Positions 10,419-20,034 of a stretch of DNA of 64,000 bases are shown piece after piece; position 1 is the stretch's first letter, and every line of letters begins with the position of its first letter. The stretch lies in contig NZ_CM003768.1 in assembly GCF_001547525.1 (NCBI RefSeq), positions 1,302,001 to 1,366,000 on the forward strand, in the 5' to 3' direction. Both the position numbers and the translations under genes were made by a program. A model generated the notes under the pieces. It had not been told where the DNA came from and searched no databases. It saw nothing but the letters and a program-made list of their open reading frames with translations. Source of the stretch: Burkholderia anthina (GTDB taxonomy: Bacteria; Pseudomonadota; Gammaproteobacteria; Burkholderiales; Burkholderiaceae).

Positions 10419-11243
10419 TCAGTTCGTGGAATGCAGCGTGGCCGTCTCGGCGGTCGTCGCCGCGCACGACTGCGGCAGCCCGAACGCTTCGCTTGCGCCC
10501 GCGTCGTCGAGCACGGCCGCGAAGATCGACAGTTGCGCGCTGTCGGGCATCGGCGCCTTCAGCGCGGCGACGATCAGCGACGACAGCCGGGCGATCATCT
10601 GCACGTCGTTCATCGTGCGGCCTTGCGAGAATTCGTCGATCAGGCTTTCCGTTTCGGCGCCCGCGAGCGCGCCGGACAGCGCGCCGATCGCGAAGTGCAG
10701 CCGCCAGCCGAGCTCGGTGCGCGGCAGGTGCGGCAGCGCGCGCTGGAAGGCGTCGAAGAAGCGGCCCGCGACGCTCGCGTAGTGCGCGGTCAGGAAGTTG
10801 CGCACGAACGGCGAAGGGTCGGTGTATGCGCGGCCGATCAGCCGCAGGAACCCGGGCCCGCCGCGTTCGGGGTTGCGCGACGCCTTCAGCGCCGGAATGA
10901 ACATCGCGCCGAGCACGTGCTCGCAGGTGATGTGCGCACCGAGCTGCGCGTCGAAGCGGTCGAGGATGCCGAGGCGTTCCTGGTTCAACTGATCGAGCCG
11001 GCGCGACAGCATCGCGTGGATCAGCGCTTCCTTGCTGCCGAAGTGGTAGTTGACCGCGGCGAGATTGACCGCCGCGCGCGACGTGATCTGCCGCATCGAC
11101 ATCGCCTCGAAGCCATGTTCGATGAACAGATCCTCGGCCGCATCGAGAATGCGGGCCTTCGTCCCGCCGGTCTGCCGCGTGCCGGATGACCGTGCCCCGG
11201 ACGGCCGTCCCGAAGATGGCCGTGCCTCCTGACTTACTGCCAT
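10419..11243 (-). CDS. TetR-family repressor, PsrA-like
   Basis: TetR-type regulator of 274 residues. After a Ser/Arg-rich extension of about 25 residues comes the helix-turn-helix domain ILDAAEDLFIEHGFEAMSMR and SRAAVNLAAVNYHFGSKEAL, very close to PsrA of pseudomonads, and a ligand domain with GWRLHFAIGALSGALAG, also PsrA-like. PsrA proteins sense long-chain acyl groups and repress fatty-acid degradation genes. The gene is upstream of fadD on the same strand, and a sequence fitting the PsrA half-site arrangement lies at 11301-11314. ATG 11243 places the N-terminus correctly. Ligand and targets are inferred. Confidence 0.85.
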   Translation of the reverse strand: MAVSQEARPSSGRPSGARSSGTRQTGGTKARILDAAEDLFIEHGFEAMSMRQITSRAAVNLAAVNYHFGSKEALIHAMLSRRLDQLNQERLGILDRFDAQLGAHITCEHVLGAMFIPALKASRNPERGGPGFLRLIGRAYTDPSPFVRNFLTAHYASVAGRFFDAFQRALPHLPRTELGWRLHFAIGALSGALAGAETESLIDEFSQGRTMNDVQMIARLSSLIVAALKAPMPDSAQLSIFAAVLDDAGASEAFGLPQSCAATTAETATLHSTN

Positions 11244-11300
11244 GTTCCGCCTCCCATGCCGGTTTCCCGGCCGCGAACAGGTGATTTTGATTGTTCGATT

Positions 11301-11314
11301 CAAACAGTCGTTTT
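11301..11314. promoter_or_regulatory. candidate PsrA-type operator
   Basis: CAAAC-AGTC-GTTTT, an inverted AAAC/GTTT pair with a 4-base spacer, fits the published PsrA consensus of G/CAAAC, 2-4 bases, GTTTG/C. It is about 58 bases upstream of the PsrA-like gene start, in an AT-rich promoter region. A second partial dyad (TTGATTGTTCGATTCAA) lies just before it at 11288-11304. Confidence 0.6.
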
Positions 11315-11459
11315 TATTAAGATAAAAAAACGCGGGTGGAGGGGGCAAGCGCGGAATCTGGACCAATTCCTCTAGTTCGATGTGCAAGTGCGGAAAGCGC
11401 GGCATCCGCTCGCGGCCGGGCGGGGCGCGAGCGATGATGCGGTGCCGCAACGCGCGGGT

Positions 11460-12680
11460 TCACCCGACGGTGCTACGCGTATTGACCGATTGCGTCATGT
11501 CGATGCCGCGCCGTTCGCGGCTGAACAGGATCAGCACGGCGATCGCGACGGCGACGATGCCGGCCACGAGCGCGAGCGCAAAGCCGTAATTGTTGTCGTT
11601 CGATACGGCGAGCGACGCCTGCATCGTCGCGTTGCCCGACGCGAGCAGGTTGCCGAGCTGGTAGACGACGCCGGGGAAGGTCGCGCGGATTTCGTCGGGC
11701 GAGATCTCGTTCAGGTGAACCGGTATCACGCCCCACGCGCCCTGTACCGAGATCTGCATCAGGAACGCGCCGGCGGCGAGCGCGATCGCGCCGCTCGAGA
11801 ACGCCCACAGCGGCAGCACGGGCAGCGCGATCAGCGCGGCGATGAAGATCGCGCGGCGCCGGCCGATCCGCTCCGAGATCGCGCCGAACGCCAGGCCGCC
11901 GACGATCGCGCCGACGTTCAGCACGATCGTGATCCACGACACGGTATGCGGATCGAAGTGATGCTGTTCGCGCAGGAAGGTCGGATAGAGATCCTGCGTG
12001 CCGTGCGAGAAGAAGTTGAATGCGGTCATCAGCACGATCGCGTAGAGCGTGAGTTTCCAGTTCTGCTTCAGCGTGGCGCCGAGGCTCGGGCGCGCTCGCT
12101 TCTCCATCTGTTTCCACGCCGGCGATTCGGGCACGTGCGCACGCACGTACAGCACGAGCAGCGCGGGCAGCACGCCGACCATGAACATCCCGCGCCAGCC
12201 GATGTATTGGTAGAACAGGCCGAACACGACCGACGCGAGCAGATAGCCGCTCGGATAGCCGGCCTGCAGCAGCCCGGACACGACGCCGCGCGCGTGGGTC
12301 GGCACGGTTTCCATGGTCAGTGCGGACCCGACGCCCCATTCGCCGCCCATCGCGATGCCGAACAGCGCGCGCAGCACGAGCAGCGCGGTCAGGCTCGGCG
12401 CGAAACCCGACGCAAGTTCGAGCAGCGAATAGCACGCGATGTTGACCATCAGCGTCGGGCGGCGACCGAAGCGATCGGCGAGCCGGCCGAAGATCAGCGC
12501 GCCGAGCGGGCGCATCGCGAGCGTGAGCGTGAGCGCGAACGCGACGGCGGGGATCGTCGACGCGAATTCAGCGGCAATGTCCTTCAGCACGAAAACCATC
12601 AGGAAAAAATCGAACGCATCGAGCGTCCAGCCAAGGTAGGCGGCGATCGTGACGTTGCGTTGCTCGCGGGTCCAGCTCAT
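11460..12680 (-). CDS. MFS transporter, SHS-type carboxylate/proton symporter
   Basis: Major-facilitator carrier of 406 residues with about 12 membrane segments. The N-terminus YLGWTLDAFDFFLMVFVLKD and the loop motif GRLADRFGRRPTL are typical of MFS carriers of the sialate/lactate symporter (SHS) group; GGEWGVGSALTMETVPTHAR and the repeated GAISERIGRRRAIFI support this. ATG 12680 has a good ribosome site (GGAGACCC). It is transcribed alone, leftward, with the PsrA-like gene 216 bases downstream. Substrate cannot be read from the sequence; small organic acids are likely for this group. Confidence 0.82.
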   Translation of the reverse strand: MSWTREQRNVTIAAYLGWTLDAFDFFLMVFVLKDIAAEFASTIPAVAFALTLTLAMRPLGALIFGRLADRFGRRPTLMVNIACYSLLELASGFAPSLTALLVLRALFGIAMGGEWGVGSALTMETVPTHARGVVSGLLQAGYPSGYLLASVVFGLFYQYIGWRGMFMVGVLPALLVLYVRAHVPESPAWKQMEKRARPSLGATLKQNWKLTLYAIVLMTAFNFFSHGTQDLYPTFLREQHHFDPHTVSWITIVLNVGAIVGGLAFGAISERIGRRRAIFIAALIALPVLPLWAFSSGAIALAAGAFLMQISVQGAWGVIPVHLNEISPDEIRATFPGVVYQLGNLLASGNATMQASLAVSNDNNYGFALALVAGIVAVAIAVLILFSRERRGIDMTQSVNTRSTVG

Positions 12681-12959
12681 GTCCGGGTCTCCTCGTTGGC
12701 TTGCGCGCTCGCGACAGGCATGCGGATGCCGGCCCGCTCGCGCGCGGTGCGGGCGCACTGATCGAGTGTAGGCTTGTGCACCGCGCGACGTGGGGCGCGA
12801 TACGCCCGAATCGGGAATAATCCCTACGAAATGCACTGTTTCGGAAACGGAAACGGCACCGAGCGAGGCACGCGACAGGTGCCTGTATCATTCCGGAAGG
12901 CTTTTTGTATCAGTTCTGTAATGCATTCGATGCGCATCGTCACCGAATCAGGAGTCCGG

Positions 12960-13502
12960 ATGAACGACCATTCCGCCGCCCCGTTGCCCGTGCTCGAAAC
13001 CGCGCGGCTGTGGCTGCGTCCACGTGTGCTGGCCGATCTCGATGCATGCCTCGAGATGGATCGCGATCCCGAGGTCACGCGGCATATCGCGGGCCCGTGG
13101 CACGACCCCGTCGAGCATCGCCGCTTCGTCACGCACCGGATCACGCGCGATTATCCGCCGGGCCTCGGTTACTGGTCGATCTTCGAGAAGGCCGCGCCCG
13201 AGGTGTTCGTCGGCTGGATCCTGCTGATTCCCGACTACAAGGACGGCTCGCGCGACGTCGAGATCGGCTGGCGGCTCGTGCGGGCGACGTGGGGGCGCGG
13301 CATCGCGAGCGAAGCCGCGGCGGCCGTCGTGCGGCACGCGTTCGACACCTTGCGCCTGCCGCGCGTGATCGCCGATATCGCGGAGGCCAACGGCGGCTCG
13401 CTGAACGTGGCGCGCAAGCTCGGCATGCGGCGTGTGAGCGTCGTGCACGACGGCATTCCTTACATTCGTCATCGCCTCGAACGCGACGATTTGCGCGCGT
13501 AG
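12960..13502 (+). CDS. GNAT-family N-acetyltransferase (RimJ/RimL type)
   Basis: GNAT acetyltransferase of 180 residues, Acetyltransf_3 type. Visible are LETARLWLRPRVLADLDACL at the start, VEIGWRLVRATWGRGIASEA (acetyl-CoA pyrophosphate loop, here WGRGIASEA) and ANGGSLNVARKLGMRRV near the end. ATG 12960 follows AGGAG by 6 bases; the open frame runs further upstream without a ribosome site. The substrate could be a protein N-terminus, an amino acid or a small amine; nothing in the neighbourhood narrows it. Confidence 0.85.
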   Translation: MNDHSAAPLPVLETARLWLRPRVLADLDACLEMDRDPEVTRHIAGPWHDPVEHRRFVTHRITRDYPPGLGYWSIFEKAAPEVFVGWILLIPDYKDGSRDVEIGWRLVRATWGRGIASEAAAAVVRHAFDTLRLPRVIADIAEANGGSLNVARKLGMRRVSVVHDGIPYIRHRLERDDLRA

Positions 13503-13697
13503 CGCGGCGTCGCGCACGTGGCGGATGTCGGAGATCGTCAACCGGATGAGTATCGCGGTCGTGATGGATCAACGGCTCGCGCGATCACGCGTAAGGCGCT
13601 GACGGGGCTCGAGGACGATCCGCCCCGACGCCGACTCGCCGCAGCCCGATCATTTCGCGGCGCTCGACGCACCGCCCGCGCCGCGCGTCGGCGCCGT

Positions 13698-14636
13698 CTA
13701 TTGCGAAAGCGCGGCGCCGGCGCCGGTGCGCTCGATCATGCCGGCCACTTCCGCGGCCGTCGGCGCATAGGCGCCCGCATGCTCGCAGACGACGGCCGCG
13801 CAAGCGGCCGCGTAGCGCAGATGCTCGGCTGCCGACGCGTCGGGCCGGGTGAGCTGGCTCGCGAGCCAGCCGCCGATGCTCGCGTCGCCACAGCCGACCG
13901 TGTCGGCGACCTCGGTCGGGAACGCGGGCTGGAACAGCACGGTATCGCGATGCAGCAGTTGCATGCCGGCTGCGCCGCGCGTGACGAGCATCGTCGCGTC
14001 GGGCGCCCATGCACGCAGTTGCGCGAGCGCGGCCGCTTCGTCGAGTTCGGGAAAGAGCCCGCTCAGGTCCTCGTCGGATACCTTGATCCAGTCGGCGAGC
14101 GCGCTCAGCCGGCGCAGCGTGTCGCGGTACGACGGCGCGGCCATCGGCGCGCGGAAGTTCGGATCGAACGAGATCCGCTTGCCGGCCGCCCGCGCGGCCT
14201 GCGCGAGTTCGATCAGGCGCGACGCGAGCGGCTCGCGCACGACGCCGAGCGAGCCGACGTGCACGATGTCGGCCGCGTCGAAGGCGCCGGCCGGCAAGTC
14301 GGCCGGATCGAACGCGAGATCGGCGCTGTTTTCGCCGATGAAGAAATAGTGGGGCGGCTGCTTCGACACGACCATCGCGAGCAGCGGTGCGCGGTCGACC
14401 TGCCGGATGAAGCGCATGTCGAGCCCCGCGTCGGCGCTCTTGCGCATCAGCTCGTCGCCGAAGGTATCGCGGCTGACCGTGCCGGCAAAGGCGGTCGGCG
14501 CGCCGAGCCGCGCGCCGACGCGCGCGACGTTCCAGCACGAGCCGCCGGCGATGCTGCGCCAGTGCTGCGCGTCGTCGCGGATGAAGTCGGTCAGCGCTTC
14601 GCCGAACACGATCAGGCGGGGAAACGTCGTCGTCAT
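13698..14636 (-). CDS. PfkB-family sugar kinase of the ABC sugar operon (fructokinase-like)
   Basis: Ribokinase/PfkB-type kinase of 312 residues that phosphorylates an imported sugar with ATP. Both signature regions are present: GGSCWNVARVGARLGAPTAF near residue 30 and DTVGCGDASIGGWLASQL near residue 255, which contains the catalytic Asp (GCGDA; most relatives have GAGDA). It ends a leftward operon of ROK regulator, ATPase, permease and binding protein, the same gene set as the fructose Frc system of rhizobia (frcBCAK with frcR), so fructose is the leading candidate. Ribose or another pentose or polyol remains possible. Confidence 0.87.
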   Translation of the reverse strand: MTTTFPRLIVFGEALTDFIRDDAQHWRSIAGGSCWNVARVGARLGAPTAFAGTVSRDTFGDELMRKSADAGLDMRFIRQVDRAPLLAMVVSKQPPHYFFIGENSADLAFDPADLPAGAFDAADIVHVGSLGVVREPLASRLIELAQAARAAGKRISFDPNFRAPMAAPSYRDTLRRLSALADWIKVSDEDLSGLFPELDEAAALAQLRAWAPDATMLVTRGAAGMQLLHRDTVLFQPAFPTEVADTVGCGDASIGGWLASQLTRPDASAAEHLRYAAACAAVVCEHAGAYAPTAAEVAGMIERTGAGAALSQ

Positions 14637-14694
14637 GGGGAAACCTTGTGCCGCGGCATCGCACGCGGCCGTACAGCGGTTGATCTGAACAGGC

Positions 14695-14740
14695 GGGCAG
14701 TGCCGGCCGTCGCGCGCGCAGACGCGGCCCGGCACCGCCC
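14695..14740 (-). promoter_or_regulatory. intercistronic stem-loop between binding-protein and kinase genes
   Basis: A 12-bp stem (GGGCAGTGCCGG with CCGGCACCGCCC, one wobble) with a 22-base GC-rich loop sits in the 137-base gap between the binding-protein stop and the kinase start. No T tract follows. Such hairpins often protect the 3' end of a highly expressed binding-protein message; here that is inference. Confidence 0.5.
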
Positions 14741-14773
14741 GGCCTCGCGGGCGGGCGGGCGCGGGCGCCGCGA

Positions 14774-15718
14774 TCAGCGCGGGGAGCTCCAGCCCTTGTA
14801 GGTCTTCACGTTGTCGCGCGTCACGAGCGTCGGCTCGATCAGGATCATCGGATTGGCCGGCTTCTGGCCGTTCATGATCCCGTAGCCGACGTTGACGGCC
14901 TGCTGCGCCATCGCCCACGGATCCTGGCTCGACGACGCCTGCACGAGCGTGTTCGACTTCAGCGCCACCTCGATGTCGGGTGCGCCGTCGACCGACGTGA
15001 TCACGATGTTCGGGCGGTTCAGCTGCTTCGCCGCGAGGTCGGTGCCGATCGCCTGCGGGTCGTTGATCGTGAATACGCCGTCGAGCTTCGGAAAGCGCGT
15101 CAGGTAGCCCTGCATCGCATTCATCCCGCCTTCGCGCGAGCCCTTGCCGTCCTGGTCGCTCGACAGCAGCTTGATGCCCGGGTTCTTCGCGAGTACGGTC
15201 TTGCAGCCGTTCACGCGGTCGATCACGGCCGACACCTGCGGGCCGTTCTCGATGATCACGTTGCCCTTGCCGTTCAGCTTCTTCGCGAGGTAGTCGCACG
15301 CGAGTTCGCCGGCCTTCACGTTGTTGGTCTGCACGGTCGCGTTCGCGCCGGCCGCCGCGACGTCCACCGCGACGACCGTGATGCCGGCCGCCTGCGCCTT
15401 CTTCACCGCCGGCTCGATCGCCTTCGGGTCGGTCGCGTTGAGCAGGATCATGTCGACGTGCGCGGAGATGAAGTTGTCGATCTGCGTGAACTGCTTGTTC
15501 AGGTCGTAGTCGGCCGATACGGCCGTGACTTTCGCATTCGGGTTGAGCTGCTTCGCGCGTGCTTCGGCGCCTTTCACGATCGTGACGAAGTACGGATTGC
15601 CGAGCGACCCGACCGTGACGCCGATCGATTTCAGCGGCTTGTCGGCTGCCTGGGCGGCGGTGGCGCCGAAGGCGAGTGCGCAGGCGACGGCGGTCAGGGC
15701 GGCGGTGTGCTTGAACAT
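14774..15718 (-). CDS. ABC sugar transporter periplasmic binding protein
   Basis: Periplasmic sugar-binding protein of 314 residues, RbsB/FrcB type (peripla_BP_4). A signal peptide (LTAVACALAFGATAAQA) precedes the mature start ADKPLKSIGVTVGSLGNPYF. DMILLNATDPKAIEPAVKKA and GVFTINDPQAIGTDLAAKQL are hinge and sugar-pocket regions of this fold. ATG 15718 is chosen because it starts the signal peptide; the frame continues upstream. It delivers sugar to the permease encoded next to it. The specificity is most likely fructose or another monosaccharide, judged from the operon content. Confidence 0.9.
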   Translation of the reverse strand: MFKHTAALTAVACALAFGATAAQAADKPLKSIGVTVGSLGNPYFVTIVKGAEARAKQLNPNAKVTAVSADYDLNKQFTQIDNFISAHVDMILLNATDPKAIEPAVKKAQAAGITVVAVDVAAAGANATVQTNNVKAGELACDYLAKKLNGKGNVIIENGPQVSAVIDRVNGCKTVLAKNPGIKLLSSDQDGKGSREGGMNAMQGYLTRFPKLDGVFTINDPQAIGTDLAAKQLNRPNIVITSVDGAPDIEVALKSNTLVQASSSQDPWAMAQQAVNVGYGIMNGQKPANPMILIEPTLVTRDNVKTYKGWSSPR

Positions 15719-15832
15719 GTCGTTGTGTCTCCGAGAGGTCTGTTGGCGAACGGGCGCAGGAGGACCTGCCTGCGCGCCGATGGTTGAACGATAACGAATG
15801 CGCGACAAGAAATGCGCGGTGAGGCAAGCGTG

Positions 15833-16870
15833 TCAGGTACGGGCCGAGTCGCGCTGGCGATAGCGGTCGAGCGCGACCGCGCCGATGATCACCAGCCCCT
15901 TGATGATGTACTGCCAGATGTCGGACACGCCGAGCAGCACGAGGCCGTTGGTCAGTACCGCGATGATCAGCGCGCCGATCAGCGTGCCGACGATCGAACC
16001 GACGCCGCCGACGAAGCTCGTGCCGCCGAGGATCACCGCGGCGATCGCATCGAGCTCGTACGACTGGCCGAGCTGCAGGCCGTTGGCCGCATACAGGCGC
16101 GCGGCCGACATCACCGCACCGAGGCCGGCGAGCAGGCCCGACGCCGCATACACGAACATCTGGATCGCCCGCACGTTGATGCCCGACAGGCGCGCGGCTT
16201 CCGGGTTGCCGCCGACCGAATAGATGCGCATCCCGAGCACCGTGCGGCGCAGGATGAACCACGAGATCGCGATCACCGCGCACGCGATCACGACGAGCCA
16301 CGGCACGCCGAGGATCGAGCCGTTGCCGATGAACGCGAACGGCAGTTGCGGGTTGAACACGGTCGTGTCGTTGCCGATCAGGCGCGCGACGCCGCGTACG
16401 GCCGTCATCGCGCCGAGCGTGACGATGAACGGCGGCAGGCGCAGGAACGAGATCAGCCCGCCGTTGATCGCGCCGAACACGAGGCCGACGGCGAGCGCGA
16501 ACGGCACGCCGAGCCAGCCCCAGCCGGGAATGGTCGACGCGATGAGCGCCGCGACGGCCGCGGCGGCGAGCACCGAGCCGACCGACAGGTCGATGCCGCC
16601 CGTCAGGATCACGAACGTCATGCCGGCGGCGAGCACGATGTTGATCGACGCCTGCTGCGTGACGATCGACAGGTTCTGCAACGTGAAGAAGCCGTCGGTC
16701 AGGAAGCCGAAGCCGACGCACAGGACCAGCAGCACCGGCAGCATGCCGGCCGTGCGGATCAGCGATTGCATGCGGGCGCGATGATCGGCGCCGCGCATCA
16801 GGGGCGTGCGGTTGGCGACCGGTTGGGCGGTCGCGGAAGCGAGGTTCCGCTGCTTGGTCGGGTTGATCAT
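15833..16870 (-). CDS. ABC sugar transporter permease
   Basis: Inner-membrane permease of 345 residues of the RbsC/FrcC family (BPD_transp_2), with about 9-10 hydrophobic segments. GMTFVILTGGIDLSVGSVLA and the EAA-like SGLLAGLGAVMSAARLYAAN followed by ELDAIAAVILGGTSFVGGVG are diagnostic of this family. It pairs with the tandem-domain ATPase encoded 40 bases upstream on the same strand. One permease gene is present, consistent with a homodimeric channel. Confidence 0.93.
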   Translation of the reverse strand: MINPTKQRNLASATAQPVANRTPLMRGADHRARMQSLIRTAGMLPVLLVLCVGFGFLTDGFFTLQNLSIVTQQASINIVLAAGMTFVILTGGIDLSVGSVLAAAAVAALIASTIPGWGWLGVPFALAVGLVFGAINGGLISFLRLPPFIVTLGAMTAVRGVARLIGNDTTVFNPQLPFAFIGNGSILGVPWLVVIACAVIAISWFILRRTVLGMRIYSVGGNPEAARLSGINVRAIQMFVYAASGLLAGLGAVMSAARLYAANGLQLGQSYELDAIAAVILGGTSFVGGVGSIVGTLIGALIIAVLTNGLVLLGVSDIWQYIIKGLVIIGAVALDRYRQRDSART

Positions 16871-16910
16871 TTCGGTAGCCTGAAGGTAAGAGTGAAATGA
16901 AAAGGGCGGC

Positions 16911-18464
16911 TCAGTGCGCGTCGGCCAGTTCGGCCTGCGAGCCGGTGGCGAGCGCGATGATCGCTTCCTGCGTGATCGGCGTATGCGTGTGTCCGCCGAG
17001 TTCGCCCGCGATCTCGCCTTCGCGCATCACGAGCACGCGATCGGCGACGCCGATGATTTCCGGCAGCTCGCTGGAGATCACGATCACGCCCACGCCAGCG
17101 CGGGCCAGTTCGTTGATGATCCGGTAGATCTCGGATTTCGCGCCGATGTCCACGCCGCGTGTCGGTTCGTCGAGGATCAGCACGCGCGGCTTCGTCTCGA
17201 GCAGGCGCGACAGCAGCACTTTCTGCTGGTTGCCGCCCGACAGCGCGCCGACGTTGACGTTCGCGTGCGGGACGCGGATCGACAGCGATGCGATGGCGTC
17301 GCGCGCACGTTCGGCGCCGCGCGCGAGGTCGAGCGCGCCGAGCCGGGCATCGCGGTTGCACACCGAGATGTTGATGTTGTCGCGCACGCTCATGTCGAGG
17401 AACAGGCCCTGGCGCTTGCGGTCTTCCGTCAGGTAGACGAGGCCCGCGTCGATCGCGTCGCGCGGCGAATGCGCGCCGAACGTGCGCTCGCCGAGCTTCA
17501 CGTCGCCGCGCACGCGCGGCTCGGCCCCGAAGATCAGCCGCGCGAGCTCGGTGCGGCCCGCGCCGACGAGCCCCGCGATGCCGAGCACCTCGCCTGCGTG
17601 CAGATCGAGGCTGCAGCCGCGCACGCGCGCGCCGTCGGCGATGTCGCGGACCGACAGCAGCAGATGGCCGGGGTCGTACGGTGCGTGTTCCTTCTTGTAG
17701 AAACCGGAGATGTCGCGGCCGACCATCATCCCGACGAGCCGGTCGGCCGACAGCGCCTCGCGCTCCAGCGTGCCGACGTACGTGCCGTCGCGCAGCACCG
17801 ACACGCGATCGGACAGCTCGTAGATCTCCGCCATCCGGTGGCTGATGTAGATGATCGCGAGACCTTCCTCGCGCAACTGGCGGATCAGTCGGAACAGGTG
17901 TTCGGTTTCGCGCGACGACAGCGGCGTGGTCGGCTCGTCCATCACGAGGATCCGGGCGCGGGTGTGCACGGCGCGCGCGATTTCGACGAGCTGCTGTTCG
18001 GCGATCGACAGCGTGTCGACGAGCGTGTCGGGCCCGAACGGGGCGCCCAGACGCGCGAGCACGTCCTGGCAGCCGCGCGCCATCGCCGCGCGGTCGATCG
18101 TGCCCCAGCGCCGGTTGCCGCGGCGCAGTTCGCGGCCGACGTAGATGTTTTCCGCGACGGTCAGGTTCGGCGACAGGCACAGCTCCTGGTAGATCACCGC
18201 GACGCCGGCATCGCGCGCGGCGAGCGGGCCGTCGATGTCGATGCGTTCGCCGTCGATCAGGATCTCGCCGCCGGCGTCGGCGCGGTATGCGCCCGACAGG
18301 ATCTTCATCAGCGTCGACTTGCCTGCGCCGTTCTCGCCCATCAGCGAATGGATCTCGCCCGGATAGACGGTCAGGCTGACGTTGTCGAGCGCGCGTACGG
18401 CCGGGAACGTCTTGCTGATCCCGCGCATTTCGAGCAGCGGACGGGGCGACTCAGAACGCGACAT
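16911..18464 (-). CDS. ABC sugar transporter ATPase with two nucleotide-binding domains
   Basis: Tandem ATPase of 517 residues, RbsA/FrcA type. Domain 1 has Walker [10 protein letters not shown] (about 42-50), a signature region [15 protein letters not shown] and Walker [14 protein letters not shown]. Domain 2 has a degenerate Walker A ([10 protein letters not shown]), the signature [15 protein letters not shown] and Walker [15 protein letters not shown], the usual asymmetry in this family. Its start overlaps the end of the ROK regulator gene by 14 bases, so the two are translationally coupled. Confidence 0.95.
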   Translation of the reverse strand: MSRSESPRPLLEMRGISKTFPAVRALDNVSLTVYPGEIHSLMGENGAGKSTLMKILSGAYRADAGGEILIDGERIDIDGPLAARDAGVAVIYQELCLSPNLTVAENIYVGRELRRGNRRWGTIDRAAMARGCQDVLARLGAPFGPDTLVDTLSIAEQQLVEIARAVHTRARILVMDEPTTPLSSRETEHLFRLIRQLREEGLAIIYISHRMAEIYELSDRVSVLRDGTYVGTLEREALSADRLVGMMVGRDISGFYKKEHAPYDPGHLLLSVRDIADGARVRGCSLDLHAGEVLGIAGLVGAGRTELARLIFGAEPRVRGDVKLGERTFGAHSPRDAIDAGLVYLTEDRKRQGLFLDMSVRDNINISVCNRDARLGALDLARGAERARDAIASLSIRVPHANVNVGALSGGNQQKVLLSRLLETKPRVLILDEPTRGVDIGAKSEIYRIINELARAGVGVIVISSELPEIIGVADRVLVMREGEIAGELGGHTHTPITQEAIIALATGSQAELADAH

Positions 18465-19698
18465 GGTGGACCTCCTGCGAATCGGTGCGGGCGCCCTTGA
18501 GGATGCCGGCCCGCGGGGAGAAGTTGAAAAACATCGGCAGCGTGGCGGCGCCGATCGCGCCGGCGTCGGCGCCGAACGTGCCGCGTACGAGCACCGGCGT
18601 GCCGCGCGCCTCGGGCGCGGTGGCCACGAGCGCCGCGCGCAGGCGGGTCGTGACCGCGTCGAGCAGGCCCGCGTCGGTGTCGGCGTCGAGCACGACCACC
18701 GGCGCGTCGATCACGCACAGCACCGCGCGCAACGCCGGCGCGAGCGCGTCGACGCAGTCGTCGATCCATTCGTCGACGGCCGGCAGGCCGCGGGCGATGC
18801 ATGCTTCGAGATCGGCGCGGTTCTCGACCGTCTCGCCGTGATGGCGCAGGTGGCGCACGAGCGCATGCAGCGATGCGCGTGCGAGCAGGATGTCCCACGG
18901 GCCGCGCGGCGGCGGCGCGGAGGCCAGCCGGCTCGGCGGCACGGGAATCACCGCGATGTCGCCCGCGTTGCCGGTCACGCCGCGCAGGCAGTCGCCGTCG
19001 ATCGCGATGCCGCCGCCGATCGCCGGCCCGATGAACAGGTAGACGAAGTCGTCGCACTGGCGGCCGTATCCGTAGAACAGTTCGGCGATCGCGGCCGCGT
19101 TGCCGTCGTTTTCGCCGAACACGGGCAGCGACAGCGTGCGGCCGAGGTCGGCCGCGAAATCGACGTCTTCCCAGGCGTGAAACGTGTCGGGCGCGAGACC
19201 GAGCTCGCGCATCCACGCGCCGAGGTTGTACGGCTGCGCGACGCCGACGCCGGTCAGGCGCGCGCGTTCATGGTCGGGGAGCAGGGCCTGCATCGCGTCG
19301 ATGTCGCGACGCACGATTTCGAGCACGTCGGCGGGCGGGGGCAGCAGCGTGTCGTGCGAGCGGCGGCCGAGCACGTCGCCGGCGAAGTTGACGAGCGCCG
19401 TCTCGATGCGCATGCGGTCGAGATGGACGCCAATGCCGAACGCGCCGCGCGGATCGAGACGGATCAGCGAAGCGGGTTGGCCGCGCTGGCCTTCGGTGCG
19501 GCCGGCGAACTGGATCAGCTTCGCGTCGGCGAGCGATGCGATGATGCTGCCGACCGCCGTACCCGTCATGCTCGCGAGACGGGCGAGATCGGCCTTCGAT
19601 GCGCTGCCCGCGCGGCGCAGCGTCTTCAGCAGCAGGCGCTCGTTGTAACGGCGCACGTTGGCCGAATTGCTTCCCTGGCCGAAGTGCGGGCTTCTCAT
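18451..19698 (-). CDS. ROK-family transcriptional repressor of the sugar operon
   Basis: ROK-type regulator of 415 residues. An N-terminal winged helix-turn-helix ([37 protein letters not shown]) precedes a sugar-kinase-like ROK domain with [19 protein letters not shown] and a [13 protein letters not shown] region in place of the classic ROK zinc site. ATG 19698 is preferred over ATG 19713 because AAGGAG lies 6 bases before it. It is the first gene of the operon and overlaps the ATPase gene. A perfect inverted repeat 37 bases upstream is its probable operator, implying autoregulation and sugar-induced release. Confidence 0.9.
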   Translation of the reverse strand: MRSPHFGQGSNSANVRRYNERLLLKTLRRAGSASKADLARLASMTGTAVGSIIASLADAKLIQFAGRTEGQRGQPASLIRLDPRGAFGIGVHLDRMRIETALVNFAGDVLGRRSHDTLLPPPADVLEIVRRDIDAMQALLPDHERARLTGVGVAQPYNLGAWMRELGLAPDTFHAWEDVDFAADLGRTLSLPVFGENDGNAAAIAELFYGYGRQCDDFVYLFIGPAIGGGIAIDGDCLRGVTGNAGDIAVIPVPPSRLASAPPPRGPWDILLARASLHALVRHLRHHGETVENRADLEACIARGLPAVDEWIDDCVDALAPALRAVLCVIDAPVVVLDADTDAGLLDAVTTRLRAALVATAPEARGTPVLVRGTFGADAGAIGAATLPMFFNFSPRAGILKGARTDSQEVHHVAF

Positions 19699-19734
19699 GG
19701 CGTCTCCTTCCATGGCGCGCCGTGCGGCGGCGCA

Positions 19735-19761
19735 TTAAATAAATCACGTTGATTTATTTAA
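19735..19761. promoter_or_regulatory. perfect inverted repeat, probable ROK operator
   Basis: Arms TTAAATAAATCA and TGATTTATTTAA are exact reverse complements separated by CGT. The 27-base element is very AT-rich in otherwise GC-rich DNA and lies 37-63 bases before the ROK gene start, where an operator overlapping the promoter would be. Dyads with TTTATT/AATAAA character are typical of NagC/Mlc-type ROK regulators. Confidence 0.85.
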
Positions 19762-19997
19762 CCGTGTGAGCGGCGACCTGTCAGCCTAGGGAAATCCCGG
19801 TTGCGGCCGGGAAGGCGCGCCGGGCAGGGCACACGCGGCTCGCCGTGGGCCCGGAATTTCGGATTTGTCGGATGAATTTGCGGCTGGGTGCGCATCGCGA
19901 TTGCCGCTCGGGCCTGCATGCGACAGGCTTGCAGGCGCAGCCTTTCGAGGCCTCGCGCAAAGCGCGCAGGCGCTTTGCTTCCTGGGCTTGAAATGAA

Positions 19998-20024
19998 AAA
20001 AGGCCGGCTAGAAGCCGACCTTTT
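19998..20024 (-). terminator. terminator of tRNA-Leu copy 1
   Basis: Stem AAAGGTCGGCT/AGCCGGCCTTT (read on the - strand) with a short loop and following T run, 11 bases beyond the tRNA 3' end. Confidence 0.85.
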
Positions 20025-20034
20025 CGAAAACAGA

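Noticed and set aside
14695..14740. Rho-independent terminator inside the sugar operon
   Set aside because: The stem is strong but no T run follows; an RNA-stabilising hairpin is more likely.
14637..16721. 1007-codon leftward frame covering 13698-16721
   Set aside because: Only 13698-14636 encodes the kinase; the remainder shadows the binding-protein and permease genes.
19762..19966. Gene in the 205-base gap between the ROK operator and the tRNA-Leu repeat
   Set aside because: Frames are short, lack ribosome sites and read into the tRNA; nothing supported beyond the promoter region.
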